A program made the position numbers and the translations under genes. Shown here piece after piece: positions 10,801 through 19,312 of a stretch of 64,000 bases of DNA. Below the pieces are notes generated by a model, which was given only the letters and a program-made list of their open reading frames with translations, had not been told where the DNA came from and ran no database searches. Origin of the DNA: Cutibacterium equinum (lineage in GTDB: Bacteria > Actinomycetota > Actinomycetes > Propionibacteriales > Propionibacteriaceae); assembly GCF_028021195.1 (NCBI RefSeq), contig NZ_CP115668.1, forward strand, positions 2,170,001-2,234,000. Reading direction: 5' to 3'. The number at the start of each line of letters is the position of its first letter. Position 1 is the first letter of the stretch.

Positions 10801-12123
10801 CTCCCAATCGGTTTCACGGCCCTGGTCGCAGAAGACGCCGATCGTGACATCAGCCGGGCCAGAATGAACCGCGGCTTGGCACACGAGGCTGCGTGCAAGA
10901 GCGAGAGCTCCGTCACGGTCGCCGACGATGCCGACGACTCCAGCGTCGCTGAGGTTGACCTCGACAGGCGAGCACGGAATCATGCTGGCCGCAATGACCT
11001 TGCGAACTCGCTCATCAGGCCTGCCTGCCCCAGAACGTTCAACGGGCGGATCCCATGGCACAGCGCCCATCCCTGCGTGGAGACTAAGGAAGTCGTGCGC
11101 GCCAAAGCGGCGCTGCCACAACTGGGTGGTGGGGATCGCCGCAACACGAAGTGTCGTCGCTGGGTCTGGGCACTCGACGCGCCGCCGCGCGGCTTCTTCG
11201 GATGCAGCCTTGGCCAGGTCCCGACGCAACGTCTCGAGGGCGAGCGCAAAGCGCTTGTCCTCAGCCTTGCGTTCCTGCTTACGGCGCGACTTCTGCTCAT
11301 ACCACGAGCCGACGGCCATCACCGGGCTCAGAACCGCAAACATGGCGTACATGGGGTTTTTCATCACCACGACCATGGCGACCGCCATGACCAGGGGCAC
11401 GACCACCGCAATGATGTTGAACTTTGCGCCGTCAGGGATTTCCTTGGGCTCGGGGCAGACAATCGGATCCGGCCGTGGAGGCTGGCCAGGGCGCGGAGGC
11501 CGGTTAAACGGCGCCGTACCTGCTGGGGTGACATTGTGCAGCGATCCAGCGCGCGGCGCGGGATTCTCCTGAAGGCTCTCACGCAACAGCAGGGTCGAGC
11601 CGCCCACGGCCAACGTGGTATCGACGGCGACAGACTGCCCTGCGGATGAGTCCACCTTAAGCCCGTCGGCCTCCGAGGAATACGCAAAGGTGCCGTTCGT
11701 AGAACCCTGATCGATGACTCGAAGACCAACATCGTCACGCTGGATGTGGACGTGATCCCATGAAACGCTGGCGGAAGCGATCGAGAGGTCGGCATGAGGA
11801 GAACGGCCGATGGCCAACGGTCGGTCAACGGGAGGCTGCAAGACACTGCCAGCCTCCAAGCCTCCAGCCTGGGTGATACTCCACCCCTTCAGAGGAAGCG
11901 CCGGACGCAAGGGTTCGCGAGAGATACGCATGCCATCGAGCAACTCCAGCCGAGCAAGCAAACTGTCGGCGCGGACCTCTCGGTCGTCAAGCCACAGAGT
12001 ACTATCCGCAGCCGGACGTGTGCCGGTCACATTCTCGACCAAGTCAGCCAGGGTAGCCTTCGCGGAGAAGCGAGCCACATCTAGGTCGCGCTGGACTGAG
12101 TCGAGATTGAACTGAAGGCGCAC
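7822..12123 (-). CDS. Type VII secretion FtsK/SpoIIIE ATPase with ubiquitin-like and FHA domains (EssC/EccC type)
   Basis: 1433 aa from a GTG at 12123 (MRLQFNLDSV), with an AGAAGGAG about 6 bp upstream; the frame is open further upstream but without support. Residues 1-70 look ubiquitin-like (YukD/EsaB style) and an FHA domain lies at ~100-180 (GRSPHADLS ... STNGTF). Two membrane helices are at ~236-275. Three FtsK/SpoIIIE ATPase domains follow. D1 has an intact Walker A (GGTTGSGKSE, ~658) and Walker B (LLLVVDEFA). D2 has a lysine-less P-loop (GIPGFGTTT, ~992). D3 has GPARSGKST (~1256) and LLIDDAE. This is the motor of a type VII-like export system acting on WXG100 and RHS substrates. It lies 64 bp after the upstream gene, in the same leftward cluster. 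Confidence 0.9.
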   Translation of the reverse strand: MRLQFNLDSVQRDLDVARFSAKATLADLVENVTGTRPAADSTLWLDDREVRADSLLARLELLDGMRISREPLRPALPLKGWSITQAGGLEAGSVLQPPVDRPLAIGRSPHADLSIASASVSWDHVHIQRDDVGLRVIDQGSTNGTFAYSSEADGLKVDSSAGQSVAVDTTLAVGGSTLLLRESLQENPAPRAGSLHNVTPAGTAPFNRPPRPGQPPRPDPIVCPEPKEIPDGAKFNIIAVVVPLVMAVAMVVVMKNPMYAMFAVLSPVMAVGSWYEQKSRRKQERKAEDKRFALALETLRRDLAKAASEEAARRRVECPDPATTLRVAAIPTTQLWQRRFGAHDFLSLHAGMGAVPWDPPVERSGAGRPDERVRKVIAASMIPCSPVEVNLSDAGVVGIVGDRDGALALARSLVCQAAVHSGPADVTIGVFCDQGRETDWEWTTWLPHTRRLGNASADRWFSHARQRSNEMLRGLRDEIQSHPTMSVLLVLDSDVLTEGRESPARSLLGFGRHMNKQASSAREMSREVSGIVIAAAEDQLPAACTVVVTVADDAAATVTRPDDLKKVDDVVLAGVTLERAQRCALDLARFEDPELKTPGAALPSLVRLPPLIDLEAPTAGKILHAWETSRGVSTPVGVGENGVYSLDIVKDGPHGLVGGTTGSGKSEFLRSMVAGLAACNAPTKLTFILIDFKGGAAFAACERLPHTIGTISNLDEQLANRALRALEAEMEYRQRLFAAAGEGVDNLDAYIRAKPSEPLPRLLLVVDEFAMLAKDFPEVLSSLVRVATVGRTLGVHMILATQRPAGVVNDDILANTNLRVALRVQSREDSNNVIGVPDAAAIANAQKGRAYVKLGQDDITPVQTALVTGAAQNDQDNAIEIQELRDGVPIPNPPKPTRKDAKSDLDLLIDAIVEANEKAGYAPPRPVWPEALGERVDLAGFETGPIEGRPPLPTAGEVVGEQVNFAVSDDPDRQRQIPGGWDMAGGNLMLVGIPGFGTTTACATVALTLAQHYAPKDLDLIVLDMGARDLEPLEKLPHTSAYVGSGAGGREKQMRLLRFLRQELETRRATSGPYRRMVVIIDGLAALRDEYQDFEGMALLEGMYRAYADGPDLNMHFVITTSRARAIPSAIDEVTTQKWMFRLADPYDYSTGGLKPAEAPSPVPGRCVPSVTKLQTHVATPSVPLSDAVAVIANRWGAPNKEQVVRELPGHVSVTELDAVAHLGDEPWRIPIGLREADMAPQYLELYEGEHMLIAGPARSGKSTLLMGLAESLRTSAVAEGTDLAVWGIGSKRSPIASSDLDNVAVDPDEIPALVAAARMRTAPLVLLIDDAERFDDADQSITDLVGSNLPHVHVIAAGRSDDLRSLYSHWTKVVRKSRCGVLLVPNRDYDGELLGITVPRSAPVRISSGRGYACMGGQGALIQAMSPTGSTF

Positions 12124-12187
12124 GCCTACTCCTTCTACATGGTTGTCAGGGATGGTGGAGCGCGACCCCGAGGGACGCTTACGAACG

Positions 12188-13462
12188 CTATGGCCGAGCA
12201 GGGAACCACACAAGCGGAGCCACCCCCGACGCCGGAGCTGGCCGTAGCCCAAGTGTGTCTTGTCCGGAACTGAGGGGAACTACGCGGTCCTTCGGGAACG
12301 CTGCCGGGCGCGTGAAGTCCAGCGGGCTCCCAGTAATTCCCTGGTCATATCCAACGGTCATGTTGGCAAGACTGGCCGACACTGCACCAGAGTCCTTCAC
12401 CTGTGCCTTCTCCACTGCGCGCACCAACGCCACGACGGCGTCGTGGCTACGGCTATCGGCTACTGCGGCGACAGCGCTGAAAGAGTCATCCCCTACCGGG
12501 TTCTTGGCACCGGGATCGGCGGCCAGCAAGCGCAGTCCGGCGAGATAAGCCGACATGGATCGGGCCGCTTCGTCGGTGCCCAGGCTCTGTGCGTCACCGC
12601 TCGCCGCTCCGACGGAAAAGAGCTCGGTGGAAGCAGTGCCATTGGCCTCCACAAGCCCCTGGTAGAAGCCGGGGCTGAGCGCCTCAGGCGTCAGCACGAC
12701 GGGAACGTGGGAGCCGACGCCCTGGATTAGTGCGACGGTCTGGCCCAGCGTGAGAGCCGGGCCCGCAGCGACGATCCCCTGCGGCTTACTCCGGCCGAGA
12801 GTCTTTGATAGGGCCTTGGCAGAAACGCTGCGGTCGATCTTCGGGTCGAGCGGCAGTATCCGGGCACCCTCGATCCCCTGCGGGATCTTCCCGCCGGCAT
12901 TGATAGTCAGCAGAGGATCCAACTTTTGCTGCGTGATCAAGTTGGCCATCACCGCAGCGATGTCCTCGTCACTCGGCCCGGTGCTCCACGCGCCGGTCGG
13001 CAACGACGCTACATCGGAGTAGTACGGCAAGAGCACTGGGGTGCCGCTGTGAGCCGCAGCCTTCACACCCGCAAGGAGGTGATCGCCGGTTGATGCATAT
13101 ACGATGCCGCTGACGTGGGCCTTGCGAGCCTTCGCGACGGCCTCCGCCGAGCCCGATGCGGTCCCGTGATCGTCGAAAACCGTCAGACTGATCTTTGTCC
13201 CCGACATCGCGAACCGATGGATTGCAACTTCGGCGCCAGCGGCAGCATCGCGCCACTCGCTGCCTTGCCCGGGATCAGAGGACAGCGTCAAGATCAGCGC
13301 AATGCTCGTGTCCTTCGGCACGTCGGCATGCAATTGAACAGGTACTGAAGCGGCCGGGAGTTGCGGCTTTTCCCGGTGCTGCATGCTCCACACCCCCCAA
13401 CCGGTTACGGCGACAACAAGAACTGCTGCTGCGATGAGAAGGGCGTGAAGACGCTTACTCAC
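12188..13462 (-). CDS. Membrane-anchored type-1 periplasmic-binding-fold protein in T7SS locus
   Basis: 424 aa with an N-terminal membrane anchor (residues ~8-27) and no lipobox. The rest resembles the Leu/Ile/Val-binding (Peripla_BP_6) fold: IALILTLSSDPGQGSEWRDA, a VSGIVYASTGD strand-turn, then GTPVLLPYYSD. There is no ABC permease or ATPase nearby. The GTG start overlaps the upstream TGA stop (GTGA), so it is translationally coupled to the 964-aa lipoprotein and probably works with it at the cell surface. It could sense a ligand or act as a scaffold of the secretion apparatus. Function unknown; the fold call is moderately sure. Confidence 0.7.
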   Translation of the reverse strand: MSKRLHALLIAAAVLVVAVTGWGVWSMQHREKPQLPAASVPVQLHADVPKDTSIALILTLSSDPGQGSEWRDAAAGAEVAIHRFAMSGTKISLTVFDDHGTASGSAEAVAKARKAHVSGIVYASTGDHLLAGVKAAAHSGTPVLLPYYSDVASLPTGAWSTGPSDEDIAAVMANLITQQKLDPLLTINAGGKIPQGIEGARILPLDPKIDRSVSAKALSKTLGRSKPQGIVAAGPALTLGQTVALIQGVGSHVPVVLTPEALSPGFYQGLVEANGTASTELFSVGAASGDAQSLGTDEAARSMSAYLAGLRLLAADPGAKNPVGDDSFSAVAAVADSRSHDAVVALVRAVEKAQVKDSGAVSASLANMTVGYDQGITGSPLDFTRPAAFPKDRVVPLSSGQDTLGLRPAPASGVAPLVWFPARP

Positions 13463-16353
13463 TTGGTGGGTCCGATCGTGAAGTTGTAAACCGTTTGGGT
13501 GCCGGCGCCAGCAGGAACCTTGGCACGGAATGCGGGAAGTTCCCCCTGAGACTCCGTAGCCGCCTTCAACTGGGCCTGACGCATCAGAAGTGTATCGATG
13601 TCGCGGCCTCGCACCGAGGCATACTCCGTCGCCGCCCCCGAGGCCATGGCTAACTGGTAGTCGGCAGAGCCGACCTTGGCTGAACTAGTAGCCATGGCAC
13701 CGAGCAGACCGCGACCCTTGACCTTGCGATCGCCGAGGTCCAGCAACACCTTGTTCAGGTCAGCCTGAAGTAAAGCACCAGCGCCAGACAAGTCACGCGA
13801 AGAACGCGAGAAACTTGACGCGATGTCAGCCAGATTGGTTTTGACCATCTCGTCAATGGCCTCTCCCAACTTGGCACTGGATCCAGCCAATTGGGCGTCT
13901 TCCTCCCTAATACTCTTTGTCCCGTTGCGGGAGATAGTCACGCTGGCGGAATTGAGGCCCTCAACCGACGCAACGAACATGTTGCTGACGCCTGATGCGT
14001 CAACCAAGGTGTCCTCAACCACGCGTCGCTGAGTCTGAGTGATGGATGTGGCAAGGTCCGCGCGTGCGTTTGCCGTGGCGCGACTGAAGCCTTCCGTAAT
14101 TGCGGCGCTTAGACCTTCCTGTTGCGCCTGGAGCGCCGTCAGACGGGGGCCCATGTGGTCACGGCCTTCCGCCAGGCTGGTCACCGCCGCCTTCAGTTCC
14201 TGGCTATACGAGTCGGTGAAGGTATGGCCTTCTTTCAATGCAGCGATGCCACCGTCGATCCACTTGATGGCGAGGTTAAAGGCGTGATACGTCGTGGGAT
14301 CGTCATCCGGAGCATTTACCACAGTCCAGTTGATAACCTCTTGCCATGCTGCAGACTGCTTCTCGAGCAGGCTAATGGCCGCATCAATCCCCGCCAGCTG
14401 ATCGGTCAAGCGCGTCCGCATGTCATCGGTGGCCTTCCACTTGGCCGGGCGCTGGGACGCGCGGGTCCTCCGGCCAGTGCACGTCGTCCCTGTCGACATC
14501 GCGCGCAACTGGTCGCGCGTGTAGGGGGCAGAGGGGGCTGCCGGAGTCGGGGTTGGGGTTGTCGGAGCTGGGGTCGGATCAGGGCTAGCCGAGGGGTCCG
14601 GGGTGGCCGACGCCGAGGCGCTGGGGCTGCTCGTCAGGCTGGCGGTGGGCCCCAACTCGCAGACGCCGTCGGCGATGGCCTCCATTTGAGCCAGCATGCC
14701 GGTGGCGGGGTCGGCGATCTCGGTCCTCTGGGCTCGCAGCCTTGCCAATGCCACATCCACGTCGGACTTTTGACCTTCGGCGTGGCGGTGGAGGGTAGTC
14801 ATGCCATCCTCAATGCGGCCTTTCGCGGTTCGAAGGTCGTACAACGCTTCAGCGTAGTGACCATCCATTACTCCACCATGACCAGCGAGGCTCTCCAAGT
14901 CCTTCACACCACTGTTAAGTTCTTGAAAGCCGGTTATCGCATCATTTACGGCCGTTGGGTCCAGGCTAGCGACGAGTTTCTGCCCCTCCTCGTTGATCTT
15001 GAGCAGCGAGTTGTCCATCGTCATTTGGGTCATGCGCAGGTCACACGTGACCGAGCCCGACGCACGAGGGTCCATGCACTGCTCCACAGTCGGCGTAGCC
15101 GGACCGACGGTCAGCAACAGTTGTCTGACCACCTGCGCCCGGCATTGATCAGTTGCGGTCGCATAGCCGTTCAACTGGCTAGAAACCTGCATGAGGTTGC
15201 CGTAGACGCTCGTGGCGGCGTGAGGAGTTGCCACGGTCGACGCGCAGCCCTTCGAGTCGACACTCGGGGTGGGCGGCGTAGCTGTCGTATCGCCGAGCAT
15301 GGCGTCCATCATGGCCACCGTCGACTGCATCTTGGAGAGCAGCATAGAGCGGCTGCTATTGAGAGTCGTAGACAACTGCTGATTGAGGCTCTTGAGTTGC
15401 TGGTCAAGGTACTTGACCGATGCCGCGACAGACGTCGTCGACCTGTTCAACTCGGCGATGGACTTGTCGCCCAGTGTCTTGGACGAGGCATCAAGATTAG
15501 AGCGAACATCGCCGATGGTCTTAGACGAGCGCGCCAGAACTTCATTGACCTGGCCGATGAGTTCGATGGTCTTGCGTTGCAACTCAATCTCAGAACCGGT
15601 GTCCTGATTAAACGACGAGTCCAGCAGAGCGGCGACAGAAGGATCGGTGACTAGGCCAGGCTGGACCGAAACGTTGAAGGTGGGGATCTCAAAGTCCTTG
15701 ACGTCGGCGACCATGCGCAAAGTGGCGTTGGCATTCAACTGTGGCGGCGCCAGGATGGTCGCCCACTGCACGGTGGCCATTCCCCGCGAGTTGCGGCTAA
15801 GAAGCCCGTTTGTAACCTTGGCGTCGGTGAGGTCACCTGTGACAACGCCACCCGCAGGAGTGTTGTTCAAGACAGTGGAAGCGACGACTGTCATCGGAGC
15901 GCCAATGAGCGCAGTGCGGGTCTTACGGACGCCTGCGACGTCGTAGGCGACCTCGCGGGGTTTGACAGTGAGGTTCTCTACGGCCAGATCAATCTCGATT
16001 CGGCCACTGTAGCCCTTGAGCTCGTCAAGATTGGTGCCCGACCTATCCTTCGTTCGATAGGCGGTCTGAACGCGTACTGGCAGGTCACCTACGACCTCGC
16101 GTGGAGGGAAGGACGTTGTTACCGTGGTGGCCTTGGCAGGATCATCGGCAACCGACACGGTGGTGCTGCCGATGGTCTGGATCGACGCATCAGGCCCCAT
16201 TCCCACCTCAACTGACTGCAGGACTCTGTGGACCGGCCCTTGACCCACATCCTTGGCACCGCACCCAGTACCTGCGGCCATCAACGCGATTGCTACAGCA
16301 CCTGCGACAAGTCTGCTGCGTAGCGATGATCGTCCAGAGTCCTGTGAAGTCAT
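13459..16353 (-). CDS. Large lipoprotein, EsaA-like in position, function unknown
   Basis: 964 aa with a good Shine-Dalgarno (GGAAGGGA). It has a lipoprotein-type signal with Cys31 (AAGTGCG). Residues ~60-260 are beta-rich, followed by long helical/coiled-coil segments from ~270. A Ser/Pro/Thr-rich linker (SASASATPDPSASPDPTPAP) lies near residue 600, followed by more coiled coil and a C-terminal domain ending TVYNFTIGPTK. It is the first gene of the leftward cluster. By place and by its long extracellular coiled coils it could stand in for EsaA of firmicute T7SSb, but it has no multi-pass membrane region. I do not recognise a named family. Confidence 0.7.
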   Translation of the reverse strand: MTSQDSGRSSLRSRLVAGAVAIALMAAGTGCGAKDVGQGPVHRVLQSVEVGMGPDASIQTIGSTTVSVADDPAKATTVTTSFPPREVVGDLPVRVQTAYRTKDRSGTNLDELKGYSGRIEIDLAVENLTVKPREVAYDVAGVRKTRTALIGAPMTVVASTVLNNTPAGGVVTGDLTDAKVTNGLLSRNSRGMATVQWATILAPPQLNANATLRMVADVKDFEIPTFNVSVQPGLVTDPSVAALLDSSFNQDTGSEIELQRKTIELIGQVNEVLARSSKTIGDVRSNLDASSKTLGDKSIAELNRSTTSVAASVKYLDQQLKSLNQQLSTTLNSSRSMLLSKMQSTVAMMDAMLGDTTATPPTPSVDSKGCASTVATPHAATSVYGNLMQVSSQLNGYATATDQCRAQVVRQLLLTVGPATPTVEQCMDPRASGSVTCDLRMTQMTMDNSLLKINEEGQKLVASLDPTAVNDAITGFQELNSGVKDLESLAGHGGVMDGHYAEALYDLRTAKGRIEDGMTTLHRHAEGQKSDVDVALARLRAQRTEIADPATGMLAQMEAIADGVCELGPTASLTSSPSASASATPDPSASPDPTPAPTTPTPTPAAPSAPYTRDQLRAMSTGTTCTGRRTRASQRPAKWKATDDMRTRLTDQLAGIDAAISLLEKQSAAWQEVINWTVVNAPDDDPTTYHAFNLAIKWIDGGIAALKEGHTFTDSYSQELKAAVTSLAEGRDHMGPRLTALQAQQEGLSAAITEGFSRATANARADLATSITQTQRRVVEDTLVDASGVSNMFVASVEGLNSASVTISRNGTKSIREEDAQLAGSSAKLGEAIDEMVKTNLADIASSFSRSSRDLSGAGALLQADLNKVLLDLGDRKVKGRGLLGAMATSSAKVGSADYQLAMASGAATEYASVRGRDIDTLLMRQAQLKAATESQGELPAFRAKVPAGAGTQTVYNFTIGPTK

Positions 16354-16475
16354 ACCGGTCCCTTCCAGATGCCAAAATCCCCGCTAAAGCATAGGCCCTG
16401 GAGGTTCACCGCCACACGATAGTCTGAGGCGCGACAGGATTTCGGGCCGGCGTCGGCATCGTGAGGATGAAGAAC
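16354..16475. promoter_or_regulatory. Divergent intergenic region between leftward T7SS cluster and kinase-WXG100 unit
   Basis: About 120 bp separate the divergent lipoprotein and kinase starts, so promoters for both arms of the secretion island must lie here or inside the flanking starts. A TAGTCT that could act as a rightward -10 is visible at about 16420. I see no clear operator palindrome. Confidence 0.4.
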
Positions 16476-18437
16476 ATGGAGTTCACTGCCCCGTTGGGGG
16501 CCAACTACCGCCTCGGGGACACACTGGGCCGTGGTGCGGCTGGTGAGGTACGGCTAGCCCAAGACGCCCGCACTGGCGAGGTGTTGGCGGCGAAACTCTT
16601 ACACCGCGAACATGCGCAGGATCCCAAGTTGGTTGAGCGCTTTGTCCGAGAGCGTTCGCTGCTCATGAATCTTCATCACCCGAACGTCGTCGCGATCCAC
16701 GACCTTGTCGTCGAGGGCGAGCAGTTGGCCATCGTGATGGATTACATGGACGACGGCTCCCTGCGCGATGTTCTACAGCATCGTCGAACCCTTCCCCCGG
16801 CACTCGCCCTGGTTGTCATGTCGCAGGTCTTTGACGCCATGGCAGCAGCTCACGCTCAAGGCATAATTCATCGCGACATCAAGCCGGACAACGTGCTGCT
16901 GGAGAAGGGCTGGGAAGACCTCCCCGGCGACGCAATCAAGGTCAGCGACTTTGGCATTGCTGGCATCCTGACTGCTCGTGTTCGCGCTACCACAGGCCTC
17001 CTCGGGACGCCGGAGTACATGGCACCTGAGATGATCACGACGGGCGACGGTGGCGCAGCAGCAGACGTCTACGCAGCTGGCGTCATGCTCTACGAGTTAC
17101 TGGGAGGTCGCACCCCATTCGCCGGGCCCGGAACAGACTTTGCCGTCGCATACCGGCATGTAAGTGCCCTCGTGCCGCCCTTGCCGGTTTCTGAGGAGGT
17201 GGCGTCTCTTCTTACCAGGCTCCTTGACAAGGCGCCCGCCAACCGTCCCACCGCCAGTCAGGCTGCGGCGGCGCTGCGGAACGCTTCGGCCCACTGCCAG
17301 AACCAACCTGCGCTAACGCCGATAAGTGGCCCCGAAGACTTCGTGATGGAAGAACGGCCAGCAACCGCAGTTCGTGGCATCGTCACGGAGCGGCCCGCTG
17401 AGTCGCATGCGCCCATCACAATGGGAGAGGCACCCGATGTCGGCCGCGCCGAGGGTGCAACGATGCTTCGGTCTATGGCCCTAGTCCGAGCGCCGGAGCC
17501 CATCGCTGACCAGCCAGAACCCGCCCTGGTACTCGAGGACAACGAAGCCCCTTGGTACAAGAAGCCACAGCAACTCATCAGCGTGATTCTCGGGACTGTG
17601 CTGGTGGTAGGTGGTCTTGTGTGGCTGTCAATGACCATGAACAATCATGGCGACAAGCCGACCAACACGGTCAGCGCGAAGGCGGCTTCCGTCGATACCA
17701 CGCTACCCAGCGGCCTGACGGTGCAGCGGTCCGCTGAGTCCAATGAATCTGGTGGGGCCGTCCTCACTTTTACCTTCTCCGCTCAGAAGGCTGAACTGCA
17801 CGGCCCGATTCTCCAAGTCATCGGACCTTTAGAACAGGGCAAGCCCTGCCCGACCCTGTCATGGCAGGGAGATGTCAAGGCGACCCCCCACAAGGCGTCA
17901 ACTACTGGCATCCAGGCCACGTGCGGCTGGAGTATCGATGATCTCACCATCCATAAAGGGGCCAGCGTCACCGTGAAGGCGGAGATCCTACCGGAGAATG
18001 GCTCAGCTCAGGACCTCCAAAAGTGGCTCGATGATCAGGCTACGGCTACGCAGAAAGCGATCACTGACGCGGAAACCAAGTCGGTGGCCTACCCTGTCCA
18101 GCGCCTCACTGATATCCAATTGATCGTCCCGAAACGCGCGGTTGGAGGCGAGACGATCCGCATCAGTCTAGTGCCTGTGTGGCCGAGCGGACCTGACCAG
18201 TTGAACGTGCTCTATCGCAGTCCCGCAATGGGGGAGGCCTCGACGATGCTCCAGACGGTGGGCGGCGAGAACACTGTTCGATTTGTGGATGGATGTGGCG
18301 GGGCTGTCAACGTCTCCGCCGATGGCCTCGTCGTCACAGCGGTCAACCCGAATCCCAAGTGTACGGTGCGAGCCAGCGTGGGTAACTTCACTGACCTCAC
18401 GTCGCCTGAGTTTGCGATCGTCCCTCGAGGCGGCTAA
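16476..18437 (+). CDS. Transmembrane Ser/Thr protein kinase in T7SS locus
   Basis: 653 aa. The kinase domain (~8-265) has every catalytic feature: Gly-rich loop LGRGAAGEV, Lys~40 in AAKLL, HRDIKPDN (~132), DFG (~158), a GTPEYMAPE activation end. A juxtamembrane linker follows, then one membrane helix at ~367-388 and a ~260-aa extracellular part that is not PASTA. In firmicute T7SSb the membrane protein EssB/YukC has a pseudokinase fold; this kinase sits in the equivalent locus but looks active, and could phosphorylate the FHA-bearing ATPase. I chose ATG 16476 because GAGG lies ~9 bp upstream; in-frame GTG 16461 and ATG 16467 are alternatives. It diverges from the lipoprotein gene. Confidence 0.88.
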   Translation: MEFTAPLGANYRLGDTLGRGAAGEVRLAQDARTGEVLAAKLLHREHAQDPKLVERFVRERSLLMNLHHPNVVAIHDLVVEGEQLAIVMDYMDDGSLRDVLQHRRTLPPALALVVMSQVFDAMAAAHAQGIIHRDIKPDNVLLEKGWEDLPGDAIKVSDFGIAGILTARVRATTGLLGTPEYMAPEMITTGDGGAAADVYAAGVMLYELLGGRTPFAGPGTDFAVAYRHVSALVPPLPVSEEVASLLTRLLDKAPANRPTASQAAAALRNASAHCQNQPALTPISGPEDFVMEERPATAVRGIVTERPAESHAPITMGEAPDVGRAEGATMLRSMALVRAPEPIADQPEPALVLEDNEAPWYKKPQQLISVILGTVLVVGGLVWLSMTMNNHGDKPTNTVSAKAASVDTTLPSGLTVQRSAESNESGGAVLTFTFSAQKAELHGPILQVIGPLEQGKPCPTLSWQGDVKATPHKASTTGIQATCGWSIDDLTIHKGASVTVKAEILPENGSAQDLQKWLDDQATATQKAITDAETKSVAYPVQRLTDIQLIVPKRAVGGETIRISLVPVWPSGPDQLNVLYRSPAMGEASTMLQTVGGENTVRFVDGCGGAVNVSADGLVVTAVNPNPKCTVRASVGNFTDLTSPEFAIVPRGG

Positions 18438-18588
18438 CAGGTAGTTATTGGGGAAGGCGAACCGGTTGAACCATCTCCCTGATAACGTCCTGCTTGTCTT
18501 ACGCAGTTGGCTTTCCCACCGGGTAGGCCCTCCGCTAGACGTACATCATTAGCCCCGGCCCCACGGCCATCTAACCCAGGAGCAAAGA

Positions 18589-18870
18589 ATGTCCCGAGTT
18601 CTTTCTACGGAAGAGGCCAAGTCGGCCATCAGCCAGATCCAGAGAATCATCCAGGGTGGTCTCAACGACCAGATCCAGGCGCTCGACGTCCAGGGCCAGA
18701 TCCTGAGCCAGCCGAATGTCTGGGACGGCCCCCTGGCCCAGCAGTTCCGCTCAGAGACGTGGCCGCAGACCAAGTCCGCCCTTGACAAGGCCCAGCAGGA
18801 ACTCGAGGAGTTGCGTGCCCAGTTGGAGAAGATCTCTCACGACATCTTCACTGCTGGCGGCGGCGCCTGA
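18589..18870 (+). CDS. WXG100-family protein (ESX substrate)
   Basis: A 93-aa two-helix protein. The hairpin turn carries the signature W-x-G (NVWDGPLAQQF, near residue 46), flanked by helices rich in Gln, Leu and Glu, and there is no signal peptide. AGGAGC lies 6 bp before the ATG. WXG100 proteins are exported as dimers by type VII systems through an EccC/EssC ATPase, which here is encoded at 7822-12123. It is the only WXG100 gene in the window, so it would act as a homodimer. The C-terminus lacks an obvious YxxxD/E signal. A strong terminator follows, making it the last gene of the kinase-WXG unit. Confidence 0.9.
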   Translation: MSRVLSTEEAKSAISQIQRIIQGGLNDQIQALDVQGQILSQPNVWDGPLAQQFRSETWPQTKSALDKAQQELEELRAQLEKISHDIFTAGGGA

Positions 18871-18892
18871 GCGACGCACCTCACGCTACTCG

Positions 18893-18929
18893 GCGTCGGC
18901 GGCCAGCTGGGCCGCCGACGCTTTTTGTT
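18893..18929 (+). terminator. Rho-independent terminator after WXG100 gene
   Basis: A perfect 12-bp stem (18893-18904 with 18910-18921), a 5-nt loop and a run of five T (18922-18926). It closes the rightward kinase-WXG100 unit. Confidence 0.9.
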
Positions 18930-19169
18930 ATCGCCCGTCATCGGCCCTTGGATCGCCTGGACATCTGGCGCCAATCACGGATAGACACGTGCTCTGCCGT
19001 ACAAGGCGTTCTGAGCCCGACGATGAGATGGACCTTGCGTAGTTGAGCCGTCATACTGCCCCCTGGGAACAATGTGAGGGCTCAACTCCTGGGCGCGACT
19101 TGATCGAGTATGTCCTCCCAGTACCCAGTACTGCGGGCGTTGTCCACCATTGCAATCGCTATATCGATC

Positions 19170-19309
19170 GGCGGACTCTCGCGCCTATGAGCTGCAGATC
19201 ACAGGCCGGGCTGACGGCTGCTGAGGCGGTGCGTCGGTTAGTTCCTGTGAAGATTAAGATCAGTCATGTCCTTGTATTCGATAATCTCGTTGTCTTGAAC
19301 AGGAGATGA
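19170..19309 (+). pseudogene. Decayed RHS toxin tip with internal deletion and frameshift
   Basis: One frame reads SRAYELQITGR, matching the toxin's ARAYELQITGR near the start of its nuclease tip. It runs into GCT GAC GGC TGC TGA. A second frame picks up AAEAVRRLVPVKIKISHV and ends VFDNLVVLNRR-stop, matching the toxin's extreme C-terminus (AARAARKIIPEEIKISHV) with a different last segment. The nuclease core between is deleted. The remnant lies just before the immunity paralogue at 19313, on the opposite strand to and 17 kb from the live toxin. Confidence 0.75.
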
Positions 19310-19312
19310 TTT

